From assembly GCA_035513995.1 (NCBI GenBank), contig DATKBL010000158.1:1-17046 (forward strand): a stretch of DNA of 17,046 nucleotides, in the 5' to 3' direction. The position numbers and the translations under genes are program-made. Positions 7,954 to 14,383 of this stretch are shown here, piece after piece. The notes under the pieces are model-generated. The model saw nothing but the letters and a program-made list of their open reading frames with translations, was not told the DNA's origin and ran no database searches. This stretch comes from DASUTW01 sp035513995 (lineage in GTDB: Bacteria > Actinomycetota > UBA4738 > CALAEC01). The first letter of the stretch is position 1. Each line of letters begins with the position of its first letter.

Positions 7954-9806
7954 CCTCCGCCGATGTAGATCGTGACCTCGCCGCCGGCCTGCACGGTCGT
8001 CCCGGCCCGCGGGCGCTGGCCGACCACGCGATCGCCCGAGGAGCCGGGGACGCGGAGCGCCTCCACCTCGAGCCCGAGCGCGCGGAGCTCCGCCGTGGCC
8101 TCGTCCCTGGACAGCCCGATCACGTTCGGCATCGGGAAGTTGCGGGGCCCGCGCGAGATCACGAGCTCCACCGTCGAGCCCGGGAGCACGCGAGCGTCGG
8201 CCGGCGGCGACTGCCTGATCACCTGGCCCCGCGGCACCCGGTCGGAGAACTCCTGGGCTGTGGCCACCTGGAGGCCCGCGGCGATCAGCAGGGCCTCGGC
8301 GTCGGAGGCGGTCCGCCCCACGACGCCGGGGACGGGGACCGGTCGGGGCCCTCTGCTGACCGTGAGGACGACCTGGGTCCCGACCTCGATCTCGCGCTCC
8401 GCGAGCGGGTTCTGCTCGATCACCTCGCCCTCGGGCGCATCGGGGTGGAAGACGCGGCGCACGTCCGTGGTCAGCCCGACTCCACGGAGCATCTGCCGGG
8501 CTCGCTGGAGGGTCTCGCCGGTCACCTCGGGGATCGCCACGAGCTCCGGACCGCGGGAGAGCACCACGCGGATGTCGGCCCCTCGCTCGACGACCTCGCC
8601 CGGCGCGGGGTCCTGGGAGAGGATCCGGCCCGCCTCCACGTCGGAGGAGAACGCGCGCCCGTCCACGATCAGGTCGAGGTCGGCCTCCCCGGCCCTCGCC
8701 TGGGCCTCCTCGACGGTGAGGCCCTCGAGGCGCGGGGCGTCGGTGCGGTGGGGGATCAGGTACGTCCAGGTCGCCCAGCCCGCGCCGGCGAGGAACGCGA
8801 GCATCGCGAGGACCCGGACGAACCGCGCGAACGCCCGGCGGCGCCGCTTCCGTGGGGGCAGCGCCTCGGGGATCGTGACGGTCGGCGCGCGGTCGGGGGG
8901 CACCTCCTCCACGGTCGGCGCGGCCTCGGCGAGGGTCGCGATCGGCGGAGCGGGTGGGAGCTCGGCCGTCGAGGCTGCGAGCTCCTTGCGCATCTGCTCG
9001 GCGCTCGCGACACGCTGCTCGCGGTCCTTCGCCGTGGCGTGGGCGACGACCTCGTCCAGCGAGTCGGGCACCATCGGGTTCGCCCTCGAGGGCACCGGCA
9101 TGCGGTCCTGCAGGTGCTTGTAGGCGATCGCTACCGACGTCTCGCCGGTGAAGGGGACCCGGCCGACGAGCAGCTCGTAGAGCACGACGCCGGCGGCGTA
9201 GAGGTCGGTGCGCGGGTCGGCCGGCTCGCCCTGGATCTGCTCGGGCGCCAGGTACTGGACCGTGCCGGTCACGGTCCCGGGAGCGTGGGTGACCCTCGAC
9301 TCCGCTAGCGCACGAGCCAGCCCGAAGTCGGCGACCTTCACCACACCCTGCTTCGTGATGAGGATGTTCTCGGGCTTGACGTCGCGGTGAACGATCCCGT
9401 GCGCGTGGGCGTGCCCCAGCGCGGACAGGACCTGGGAGAGCACCTCGGCGGCCTGGGCGGGCTGGAGCGGCACGCCGTCGGAGAGCACCGTTCGGAGATT
9501 GGGGCCGCGGATGAACTCCATCACCATGAAGTAGGTCTCCCCGGCCTGTCCCCAGTCGTGCACGGCCACGATGTTGGGGTGGGAGAGCTTCGCGGCCGAG
9601 CGCGCCTCGCGGCGGAAGCGGTCGATGAAGTCGGAGTCGCCCGCGAGCGCGGGCTGCAGCATCTTGAGCGCGACCTCCCGGTTGAGCACGGGGTCGTGCG
9701 CACGGAAGACCTCGCCCATGCCGCCTGCGGCGACCCGGGCGAGTATCTGGTAGCGTCCGTCTACGGTCGTCTCGATCATCTCGGGGGGAGCGGCCTCGTC
9801 TCGCAT
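7950..9806 (-). CDS. Ser/Thr protein kinase with four extracellular PASTA domains (PknB type)
   Basis: A 618-residue membrane kinase of the PknB/PrkC group, which phosphorylates proteins and senses peptidoglycan fragments through PASTA repeats. The kinase domain has the glycine loop AAGGMGEVF, Lys48 (VALK), HRDVKPEN (Asp142, Lys144), DFG at 160-162, a Thr-rich activation loop (THAPGTVTGTVQ) and APEQ. A Pro-rich linker and a basic stretch precede one transmembrane helix at about 327-350. Four PASTA repeats follow at roughly 357-418, 421-486, 489-553 and 556-616, three of them ending in SRGP. The ATG at 9806 is used here, but a TACAAT box overlaps it. The ATG at 9779 (MIETTVDGRYQI) fits the usual kinase start just as well. 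The neighbour is nfo, not the usual division genes. Confidence 0.94.
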   Translation of the reverse strand: MRDEAAPPEMIETTVDGRYQILARVAAGGMGEVFRAHDPVLNREVALKMLQPALAGDSDFIDRFRREARSAAKLSHPNIVAVHDWGQAGETYFMVMEFIRGPNLRTVLSDGVPLQPAQAAEVLSQVLSALGHAHAHGIVHRDVKPENILITKQGVVKVADFGLARALAESRVTHAPGTVTGTVQYLAPEQIQGEPADPRTDLYAAGVVLYELLVGRVPFTGETSVAIAYKHLQDRMPVPSRANPMVPDSLDEVVAHATAKDREQRVASAEQMRKELAASTAELPPAPPIATLAEAAPTVEEVPPDRAPTVTIPEALPPRKRRRRAFARFVRVLAMLAFLAGAGWATWTYLIPHRTDAPRLEGLTVEEAQARAGEADLDLIVDGRAFSSDVEAGRILSQDPAPGEVVERGADIRVVLSRGPELVAIPEVTGETLQRARQMLRGVGLTTDVRRVFHPDAPEGEVIEQNPLAEREIEVGTQVVLTVSRGPRPVPVPGVVGRTASDAEALLIAAGLQVATAQEFSDRVPRGQVIRQSPPADARVLPGSTVELVISRGPRNFPMPNVIGLSRDEATAELRALGLEVEALRVPGSSGDRVVGQRPRAGTTVQAGGEVTIYIGGG

Positions 9807-9810
9807 TGTA
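9805..9810 (-). promoter_or_regulatory. TACAAT -10-like box overlapping the first kinase ATG
   Basis: On the minus strand TACAAT runs from 9810 to 9805 and shares two bases with the ATG at 9806. The identical hexamer stands before the COG2345 regulator gene. If it works as a -10 box, transcription begins near 9798 and the first usable start would be the ATG at 9779. No good -35 match was found. Confidence 0.3.
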
Positions 9811-9817
9811 GGGGGTC

Positions 9818-10576
9818 ATGCCCGACTACCAGGGAAGGCTCGACGAGATCGAGCGGGCCGTGGACGCGGGCCGCGCCGATCTCGGGGCGCTGGGCTTCTG
9901 GAAGCTGCTCTCCGAGGCGAAGCGCGATCCCGGCGCGGCGGCCCACGCCGAGCGCATCGGCCGCATCGATCGGAAGGCCTTCGAGTCGCGGAAGAAGGTG
10001 CTCCTCCCCGTCTGGCTCGGCAACCTCGTGCTCCTCTCGGGCACCGTCGTCCTGCTCGCCACGGTCGCCGTGGCGCTGCGCCTGGCCACGGGCAGCATAG
10101 GGGGAGGGCCGAACCCCACCCTCGCCGGTGCCCTGCTCGTCGTCGCGGCCGCGGGGCTCTCGGCGACGGTGCACGCGCCCGCCCACTGGCTCGCCGGCCG
10201 GGCCGTGGGGATGGGTTTCACTCGCTACTTCCTGGGCGGCCCCTTCCGGATCCAGCCGGGCGTGAAGACCGACTACGCGAGCTATCTGCTCACCCCCGCG
10301 GCCCGGCGGGCCACGATGCACGCGGCTGGCGCGCTGGCCTCGAAGGTCGCGCCGTTCGCGGTCTTCGGCTGGGCCTACATCTTTCACTGGCAGCGGGGCT
10401 GGGACCTCCTGCCCTCCTGGTCGCTGTGGACGCTCCTCGCGTTCGGGCTGTTCCAGATCGCCACGGACATCGTCTGGTCGACGAAGCGATCCGACTGGAA
10501 GAAGGTGCGCCGCGAGCTGCGCGTCGCCCGTGAGGTCGAGGGCACGGGCGAGCCCGCCGACGCCTCGATTGGGTAG
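9818..10576 (+). CDS. Multi-pass membrane protein with HAPAH motif, possible degenerate site-2-protease relative
   Basis: A 252-residue protein with no name that I can assign with confidence. The first 60 residues are charged and helical. Hydrophobic segments lie at about 62-88, 102-118, 172-190 and 201-220, followed by a basic tail. At 119-123 the motif HAPAH sits at the end of a membrane segment in the context HAPAHWLAGRAVGMGF. It looks like the M50 HExxH helix but lacks the catalytic Glu. Further conserved-looking pieces are GVKTDYASYL (148-157), MHAAGALASK and TDIVWSTKRSDWKK. The ATG at 9818 lies 11 bases from the divergent kinase start. The stop TAG at 10574-10576 is embedded in the -10 box of the thiamin operon. 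A membrane protein is clear; protease ancestry is inference. Confidence 0.78.
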   Translation: MPDYQGRLDEIERAVDAGRADLGALGFWKLLSEAKRDPGAAAHAERIGRIDRKAFESRKKVLLPVWLGNLVLLSGTVVLLATVAVALRLATGSIGGGPNPTLAGALLVVAAAGLSATVHAPAHWLAGRAVGMGFTRYFLGGPFRIQPGVKTDYASYLLTPAARRATMHAAGALASKVAPFAVFGWAYIFHWQRGWDLLPSWSLWTLLAFGLFQIATDIVWSTKRSDWKKVRRELRVAREVEGTGEPADASIG

Positions 10577-10579
10577 GAT
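10574..10579 (+). promoter_or_regulatory. -10 box (TAGGAT) of the thiamin operon
   Basis: TAGGAT, identical to the pfkA -10 box, overlaps the stop codon of the preceding gene. Transcription would start near 10586, just where the TPP aptamer begins, which supports the assignment. No clear -35 hexamer is visible. Confidence 0.5.
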
Positions 10580-10586
10580 GGGGAGG

Positions 10587-10677
10587 AACCGGGGAGCCCG
10601 GAGGGACCGGGCTGAGAGGCCGGCTGCACCGCCGGCGACCCGCGGAACCTGATCCGGGTAATGCCGGCGCAGGGAGG
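10587..10677 (+). promoter_or_regulatory. TPP (THI-box) riboswitch aptamer
   Basis: The conserved thiamin pyrophosphate aptamer elements occur in order: GGGGAGCCC (10591-10599), GGGCTGAGAG (10609-10618) with the invariant CTGAGA, a variable GC-rich arm (10619-10636), GACCC, GAACCTGATCCGGGTAATGCC (around 10645-10665) and GCAGGGA ending at 10675. It precedes thiG by about 50 bases, as expected for feedback control of thiamin biosynthesis. Bound thiamin pyrophosphate should lower expression of the downstream genes. Confidence 0.95.
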
Positions 10678-10681
10678 CGCG

Positions 10682-10703
10682 GGCCGCCGGCCGTCCGGCG
10701 GCC
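10682..10703 (+). promoter_or_regulatory. Perfect hairpin between TPP aptamer and thiG start (expression platform)
   Basis: GGCCGCCGG (10682-10690) and CCGGCGGCC (10695-10703) form a perfect nine-pair stem with loop CCGT. No U-tract follows, so it is not a standard intrinsic terminator. It lies 11 bases before the thiG Shine-Dalgarno GGAGGA (10715-10720). The stem may act in translational control or in Rho-type or GC-hairpin termination; which of these applies cannot be read from sequence. Confidence 0.6.
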
Positions 10704-10723
10704 GAACCCGTTCCGGAGGACGC

Positions 10724-11539
10724 ATGGACGATCAGCTCGTCATCGCGAACCGGACGTTCCGCTCGCGGCTGATCGTGGGGACCGGCAAGTTCGGCTCCCA
10801 CGAGGTCATGCGCGACGCGCTGGAGGCCTCGGGCGCGGAGATGGTGACCGTGGCGCTGCGCCGCGTGGACCTCGATGCGAGCGGGGGCCCCGACATCCTG
10901 GAGCTCATCGATCCCGATCGGTATCTGCTGCTGCCCAACACGTCCGGGGCGACCGATGCCGAGGAGGCGGTCCGGCTCGCGCGACTCGCGCGCGCGGCCG
11001 GTCTCCCCGAATGGATCAAGCTCGAGGTCACCCCGGAGCCCCGATACCTCCTCCCCGACCCCGTGGAGACCCTCTCCGCCGCCGAGAAGCTCGTGGCCGA
11101 CGGCTTCACGGTCCTGCCGTACATCGGCGCCGATCCCGTGCTCGCGAAGCGCCTCGAGGAGGCCGGCTGCGCGACGGTGATGCCGCTCGGGTCCTGGATC
11201 GGCTCGAACCAGGGCCTGCGGACGCGCGACGCCGTGGGGATCATCGTCGAGCAGGCGACGGTCCCGGTCGTGGTGGACGCGGGGCTGGGCGCTCCGTCGC
11301 ACGCGGCCGAGTGCATGGAGATGGGCGTGGACGCGGTCCTCGTCAACACGGCGATCGCGGTGGCCGGCGACCCGCCGGCGATGGCCAAGGCGTTCGCCAA
11401 GGCCGTGGAGGCCGGCCGTGAGGCGTGGCGCGCCCGGCTGGGGGAGGCCCTGGGCGAGGCCGAGGCCTCGAGCCCGCTCACCGGGTTCCTCGACAAGATC
11501 GGGACCTCGCAGACCGACCCCTTCGTCTCGGAGCCCTGA
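10724..11539 (+). CDS. thiG: Thiazole synthase ThiG
   Basis: ThiG condenses deoxyxylulose 5-phosphate, dehydroglycine and sulfur from ThiS thiocarboxylate into the thiazole phosphate of thiamin. The 271-residue TIM-barrel has VGTGKFGS near the N-terminus, VTVALRRVD, LPNTSGA, WIKLEV with Schiff-base Lys99, PYIGADP, MPLGSWIGSNQGL and VVVDAGLGAPSHAAE, all typical of the family. The C-terminal 20 or so residues extend a little past the usual 250-260 residue length. The ATG at 10724 is preceded by GGAGGA at 10715-10720. The gene lies directly behind the TPP riboswitch and ends one base before thiH. Confidence 0.96.
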   Translation: MDDQLVIANRTFRSRLIVGTGKFGSHEVMRDALEASGAEMVTVALRRVDLDASGGPDILELIDPDRYLLLPNTSGATDAEEAVRLARLARAAGLPEWIKLEVTPEPRYLLPDPVETLSAAEKLVADGFTVLPYIGADPVLAKRLEEAGCATVMPLGSWIGSNQGLRTRDAVGIIVEQATVPVVVDAGLGAPSHAAECMEMGVDAVLVNTAIAVAGDPPAMAKAFAKAVEAGREAWRARLGEALGEAEASSPLTGFLDKIGTSQTDPFVSEP

Positions 11540-11540
11540 G

Positions 11541-12767
11541 GTGCCGCGCGTCACGAGCCTCGCCGACCTGGCCGAGCCGCGCCCCGACCGCGACGGCTTC
11601 CTCGATCCATACCCCGAGCGGACCTTCGCCCAGGAGCTGGCCGCGCTCCCGATCGACGACCTGCTGGCGATCGCGCACAACGCCCCCGGCGCGCGCGTCG
11701 ACCGCGCGCTGGCGACCCGGCCGGGGGAGCGGACGCTCGAGGATCTCGCGGCGCTGATCTCGCCGGGCGCGGCGGAACGGCTCGAGGATCTTGCGGGCGC
11801 CTCGCGCCGGCTGACCCTCGCCCGCTTCGGGCGGACGATGCACCTCTACGCCCCGATCTACCTCTCGAACGAATGCCTCACGACGTGCACGTACTGCGGC
11901 TTCGCCAAGAACCTGTCGGTGGAGCGGAAGACCCTCCTTGAGAGGGAGAGCCTTGAGGAGGCGCGTCACCTGATCGGGCAGGGTTATCGGGCGCTCCTGC
12001 TGCTGACCGGGGAGCACGAGCGGAACACGGGCGTCGACTTCCTCGAGCGGCACATCCGCGAGCTGGCGCCGCTCGTGCCCTCGATCGCGATCGAGGTGCA
12101 GGTCTGGAGCGAGCGCGAGTACCGGCGCCTGCGCGAGGCCGGGTGCGAGGGTGTGGTCATCTACCAGGAGACCTACCACCCGGGGCGCTACGTGGAGGTG
12201 CACGTGGCCGGCCGGAAGAAGGACTACCGGTGGCGGCTGCTGGGGCCCGAGCGCGCCGGGCGGGCGGGGATGCGCCGTCTGGGCATCGGGGCGCTGCTGG
12301 GGCTGCACGACGACTGGCGGTACGAGGCGATCGCCACCGCGGCGCACGCGCGCTTCCTCCAGAAGCACGCGTGGCGGAGCCAGGTCACGATCTCGGTTCC
12401 GCGGATCCGGCCCTCGGCCAGCGGCTTCCAGCCCCGCACGGTCGTGGGCGATCGCGACCTCACCCAGCTCGTGTGCGCGTTCCGCCTGGCGCTGCCCGAC
12501 GCCGGCATCGTCCTCTCGACGCGCGAGCCCGCCGAGCTGCGCGACGGCCTCCATCGGATCGGCGTCACCCACACGAGCGCCGGATCTCACACGGAGCCCG
12601 GCGGCTACGAGCACCCGGGCGAGGCGCAGGAGCAGTTCGAGATCGCCGACCTGCGGAGCCCGGCCGAGGTCGCCGCGTCGCTGCGGGCGATGGGCTACGA
12701 CGTCGTCTGGGAGGATCCCGCGACCCCCGAGGGGATCGGCCGGGGCCTTGCCGCCGTCCGCGGCTGA
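11541..12767 (+). CDS. thiH: Radical SAM tyrosine lyase ThiH (2-iminoacetate synthase)
   Basis: ThiH uses S-adenosylmethionine and a [4Fe-4S] cluster to split tyrosine into p-cresol and dehydroglycine, the nitrogen source for ThiG. The 408-residue protein has the radical SAM CxxxCxxC motif in ECLTTCTYCGF (Cys112, Cys116, Cys119), LLLTGEHE, a partial TIM-barrel, and the typical C-terminal block TSAGSHTEPGGY followed by EQFEIADLRS. It starts with GTG at 11541, one base after the thiG stop TGA, which implies translational coupling. The longer open frame upstream overlaps thiG and is not used. The enzyme is oxygen-sensitive; many aerobic actinomycetes use the flavoenzyme ThiO for this step. Confidence 0.94.
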   Translation: MPRVTSLADLAEPRPDRDGFLDPYPERTFAQELAALPIDDLLAIAHNAPGARVDRALATRPGERTLEDLAALISPGAAERLEDLAGASRRLTLARFGRTMHLYAPIYLSNECLTTCTYCGFAKNLSVERKTLLERESLEEARHLIGQGYRALLLLTGEHERNTGVDFLERHIRELAPLVPSIAIEVQVWSEREYRRLREAGCEGVVIYQETYHPGRYVEVHVAGRKKDYRWRLLGPERAGRAGMRRLGIGALLGLHDDWRYEAIATAAHARFLQKHAWRSQVTISVPRIRPSASGFQPRTVVGDRDLTQLVCAFRLALPDAGIVLSTREPAELRDGLHRIGVTHTSAGSHTEPGGYEHPGEAQEQFEIADLRSPAEVAASLRAMGYDVVWEDPATPEGIGRGLAAVRG

Positions 12768-12796
12768 CCGCGGTGCCCCTATCACCAACGGCTCTT

Positions 12797-12802
12797 TACA
12801 AT
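12797..12802 (+). promoter_or_regulatory. Internal -10 box (TACAAT) for the regulator and thiS-thiE genes
   Basis: TACAAT ends six bases before the GTG at 12809, without a Shine-Dalgarno in between. Transcription would begin at or next to the start codon, giving a leaderless message that covers the regulator and the thiS-thiE fusion. An imperfect inverted repeat, GGTG (12772-12775) and CACC (12783-12786), lies just upstream and could be an operator. No -35 box was found. Confidence 0.5.
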
Positions 12803-12808
12803 GAGCGG

Positions 12809-13489
12809 GTGGACCCCGTGCGGGACATCGAGCGCGTGGCGCTTCTGCGCGAGCCCGTCCGCCGCCGTCTCTACGACGTGGTGCGGGGGTCGGGGGGCCC
12901 GGTCAGCCGCGAGGAGGCCGCGGCCGCGGCGGGGGTCTCGAGGAGCCTCGCCGCGTTCCACCTCGATCGTCTCGCCGACGCCGGGCTGCTCGAGGTCGAG
13001 TACCGGCGTGTGTCGGGTCGTCGCGGACGGGGGGCGGGGCGTCCCGCGAAGCTGTACAGGACCGGACGCGACCGCGTTGAGGTGAGCCTCCCCCCGACCC
13101 GGTACGCGCTGGCCGGCGAGCTGCTGATCCGCGCGCTGCGGGAAGCCGGGCCCAGCCGCTCCCCCGTGGACGCGGTGCGGGACTCGTCGGAGTCTTACGG
13201 GCGCGAGGCGGCTCGCGAGCTCGGCCGCGGGATCCGTCGCCGAGCGCCGCTGCCCCGGATGGGGGAGGCGCTGGAGCGTCTCGGGTTCGAGCCCGAGGAC
13301 GACGGCGAGCGCGTGCTCCTCCGGAACTGCCCCTTCCACGAGCTCGCGCAGCGCGACTCGGAGCTCGTGTGCGGGATGAACGAGTCGTTCCTTCGGGGCC
13401 TGGCCGACGGCTTGACGGGCGGCCGGGCCGCGGTCCACCCGTGCGCCGAGGAGGGGTACTGCTGCGCCGTGATCCGGAAGGCCTCGTGA
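12809..13489 (+). CDS. Winged-helix regulator with C-terminal cysteine cluster (COG2345/SufR-like)
   Basis: A 226-residue DNA-binding protein. Residues 9-90 form a winged helix: recognition region GVSRSLAAFHLDRLADAGL (42-60) and a basic wing RRGRGAGRPAKLYR, the wing signature of COG2345 regulators. The C-terminal domain has five cysteines, at 174 (NCPF), 188 (LVCGM), 212 (HPCAEEG) and 218-219 (YCC), the layout found in this family, whose SufR members bind an Fe-S cluster. Spacing (13, 23 and 5 residues) differs from classical SufR, so the ligand could be an Fe-S cluster or another metal. It sits between thiH and thiS-thiE and its stop overlaps the next start as GTGA. The GTG at 12809 fits both the internal -10 box and the N-terminal helix. 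The target genes are unknown. Confidence 0.85.
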   Translation: MDPVRDIERVALLREPVRRRLYDVVRGSGGPVSREEAAAAAGVSRSLAAFHLDRLADAGLLEVEYRRVSGRRGRGAGRPAKLYRTGRDRVEVSLPPTRYALAGELLIRALREAGPSRSPVDAVRDSSESYGREAARELGRGIRRRAPLPRMGEALERLGFEPEDDGERVLLRNCPFHELAQRDSELVCGMNESFLRGLADGLTGGRAAVHPCAEEGYCCAVIRKAS

Positions 13490-14316
13490 TCCGCGTCACC
13501 GCGAACGGGAAGGCGTTGGAGCTCGAGGAGGGCTCCTCGGTCGGCGACCTGATCCGGTCCCGGGACCTCGATCCCCGCTACGTCGTGGTGGAGCTCAACG
13601 GCGAGCCGCTGGAGAGGGCCCGTTACGAGGAGGTCACGCTGAGCGACGACGACCGGCTCGAGCTCGTGCGGGCCGTGGCCGGGGGCGCCGACGACCGGCG
13701 GGCCCGACTCGAGGCCGCGCGGCTTTACGTGGTGACCGACGCGCGCCGCGCCCAGGGCGACCTGGAGGCGTTCCTCGATGCGATCCTCGGTTCCGGCGTG
13801 GACGTCGTGCAGCTCCGCGAGAAGCAGGCGGAGGCGGGCGACGTGCTCCGGTGGGCCGAGGTCTTCCGCGCCGCCGCCGATCGCCACGGGACGCTTTTCA
13901 CGATCAACGACCGCCCCGACGAGGCCATCGCGGCGGGGGCCGACGGTGTCCACGTGGGCCAGAACGACCTGCCTGTCGGCGTGGCCCGACGCGTCGTCGG
14001 CGACGACCTCATCGTCGGGCTCTCCACGCACGCGGCGGGGGAGTGGGACGCGGCCCCGCCCGAGGCCGACTACCTGACGGCCGGCCCGGTCTGGGAGACC
14101 CCCACGAAGCTCGGCCGCCCCGCGGCGGGCCTGGAGCACGTGCGCCACGGGGCGAGCCACGCCGACCGCCCGTGGTTCGCCATCGGCGGAATCACCGTTG
14201 AGAACCTCCCGCAAGTCGTGGAGGCGGGTGCAACCCGGATCGTGGTCGTGCGCGCCGTCACCGAGGCCGAAGCGCCGGCCTCCGCCGTCAAGGATCTCCT
14301 CGGACTCCTGCCCTGA
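13486..14316 (+). CDS. ThiS-ThiE fusion: sulfur carrier domain joined to thiamin phosphate synthase
   Basis: The protein has 276 residues. Residues 1-67 are a ThiS beta-grasp domain: VIRVTANGKALELEEGSS, VVVELNGE (33-40) and DRLELVRAVAGG (56-67), ending exactly at the Gly-Gly that ThiS needs for thiocarboxylate formation. A ten-residue linker follows. Residues 78-276 are a complete ThiE TIM-barrel: RLYVVTD, DVVQLREK, FTINDRPDEA, DGVHVGQ, GLSTH, GPVWETPTK, FAIGGI and VVVRAV. ThiE couples hydroxymethylpyrimidine diphosphate and thiazole phosphate. The start GTG at 13486 overlaps the regulator stop (GTGA). Internal GTG codons at 13666 and 13675 (residues 61 and 64) could in principle start ThiE alone but have no well-placed Shine-Dalgarno. 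The frame is continuous across the junction. Confidence 0.93.
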   Translation: MIRVTANGKALELEEGSSVGDLIRSRDLDPRYVVVELNGEPLERARYEEVTLSDDDRLELVRAVAGGADDRRARLEAARLYVVTDARRAQGDLEAFLDAILGSGVDVVQLREKQAEAGDVLRWAEVFRAAADRHGTLFTINDRPDEAIAAGADGVHVGQNDLPVGVARRVVGDDLIVGLSTHAAGEWDAAPPEADYLTAGPVWETPTKLGRPAAGLEHVRHGASHADRPWFAIGGITVENLPQVVEAGATRIVVVRAVTEAEAPASAVKDLLGLLP

Positions 14317-14335
14317 TCGTGTCGGTGCCCACCGG

Positions 14336-14341
14336 TAGCCT
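14336..14341 (+). promoter_or_regulatory. -10 box (TAGCCT) of the small membrane protein gene
   Basis: TAGCCT fits the TANNNT pattern and lies 42 bases before the ATG at 14384, so this message would carry a leader of about 35 bases with a real Shine-Dalgarno. No clear -35 was found. It is supported only by pattern. Confidence 0.35.
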
Positions 14342-14351
14342 TCCTGCGTCC

Positions 14352-14374
14352 CCCTCTTGTCGCTCGACAGAGGG
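14352..14374 (+). promoter_or_regulatory. Leader stem-loop touching the Shine-Dalgarno of the small membrane protein gene
   Basis: CCCTC (14352-14356), a bulged T, and TGTC (14358-14361) pair with GACA (14366-14369) and GAGGG (14370-14374) around the loop GCTC. The 3' arm runs into the ribosome-binding purines (GGGAGGA, 14372-14378), so folding could limit translation. Confidence 0.5.
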
Positions 14375-14383
14375 AGGACCACA

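Noticed and set aside
7954..9819. In-frame upstream extension of endonuclease IV to 9819
   Set aside because: The extension runs through the kinase gene in another frame and encodes Arg/Pro-rich low-complexity sequence. The ATG at 7953 begins the canonical RIGAHVP start of the enzyme.
9776..11680. A 634-codon minus-strand open frame over the membrane protein, riboswitch and thiG
   Set aside because: It covers the TPP riboswitch and thiG antisense and shows no recognisable motif, so it is a mirror frame.
12768..12790. Attenuator or terminator between thiH and the regulator
   Set aside because: The GGTG/CACC repeat has only four pairs and no following T-run; it fits an operator better than a terminator.
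12143..12808. In-frame upstream extension of the COG2345 regulator into thiH
   Set aside because: It is a shifted frame of thiH with Arg-rich composition. The winged-helix domain starts right after the GTG at 12809.
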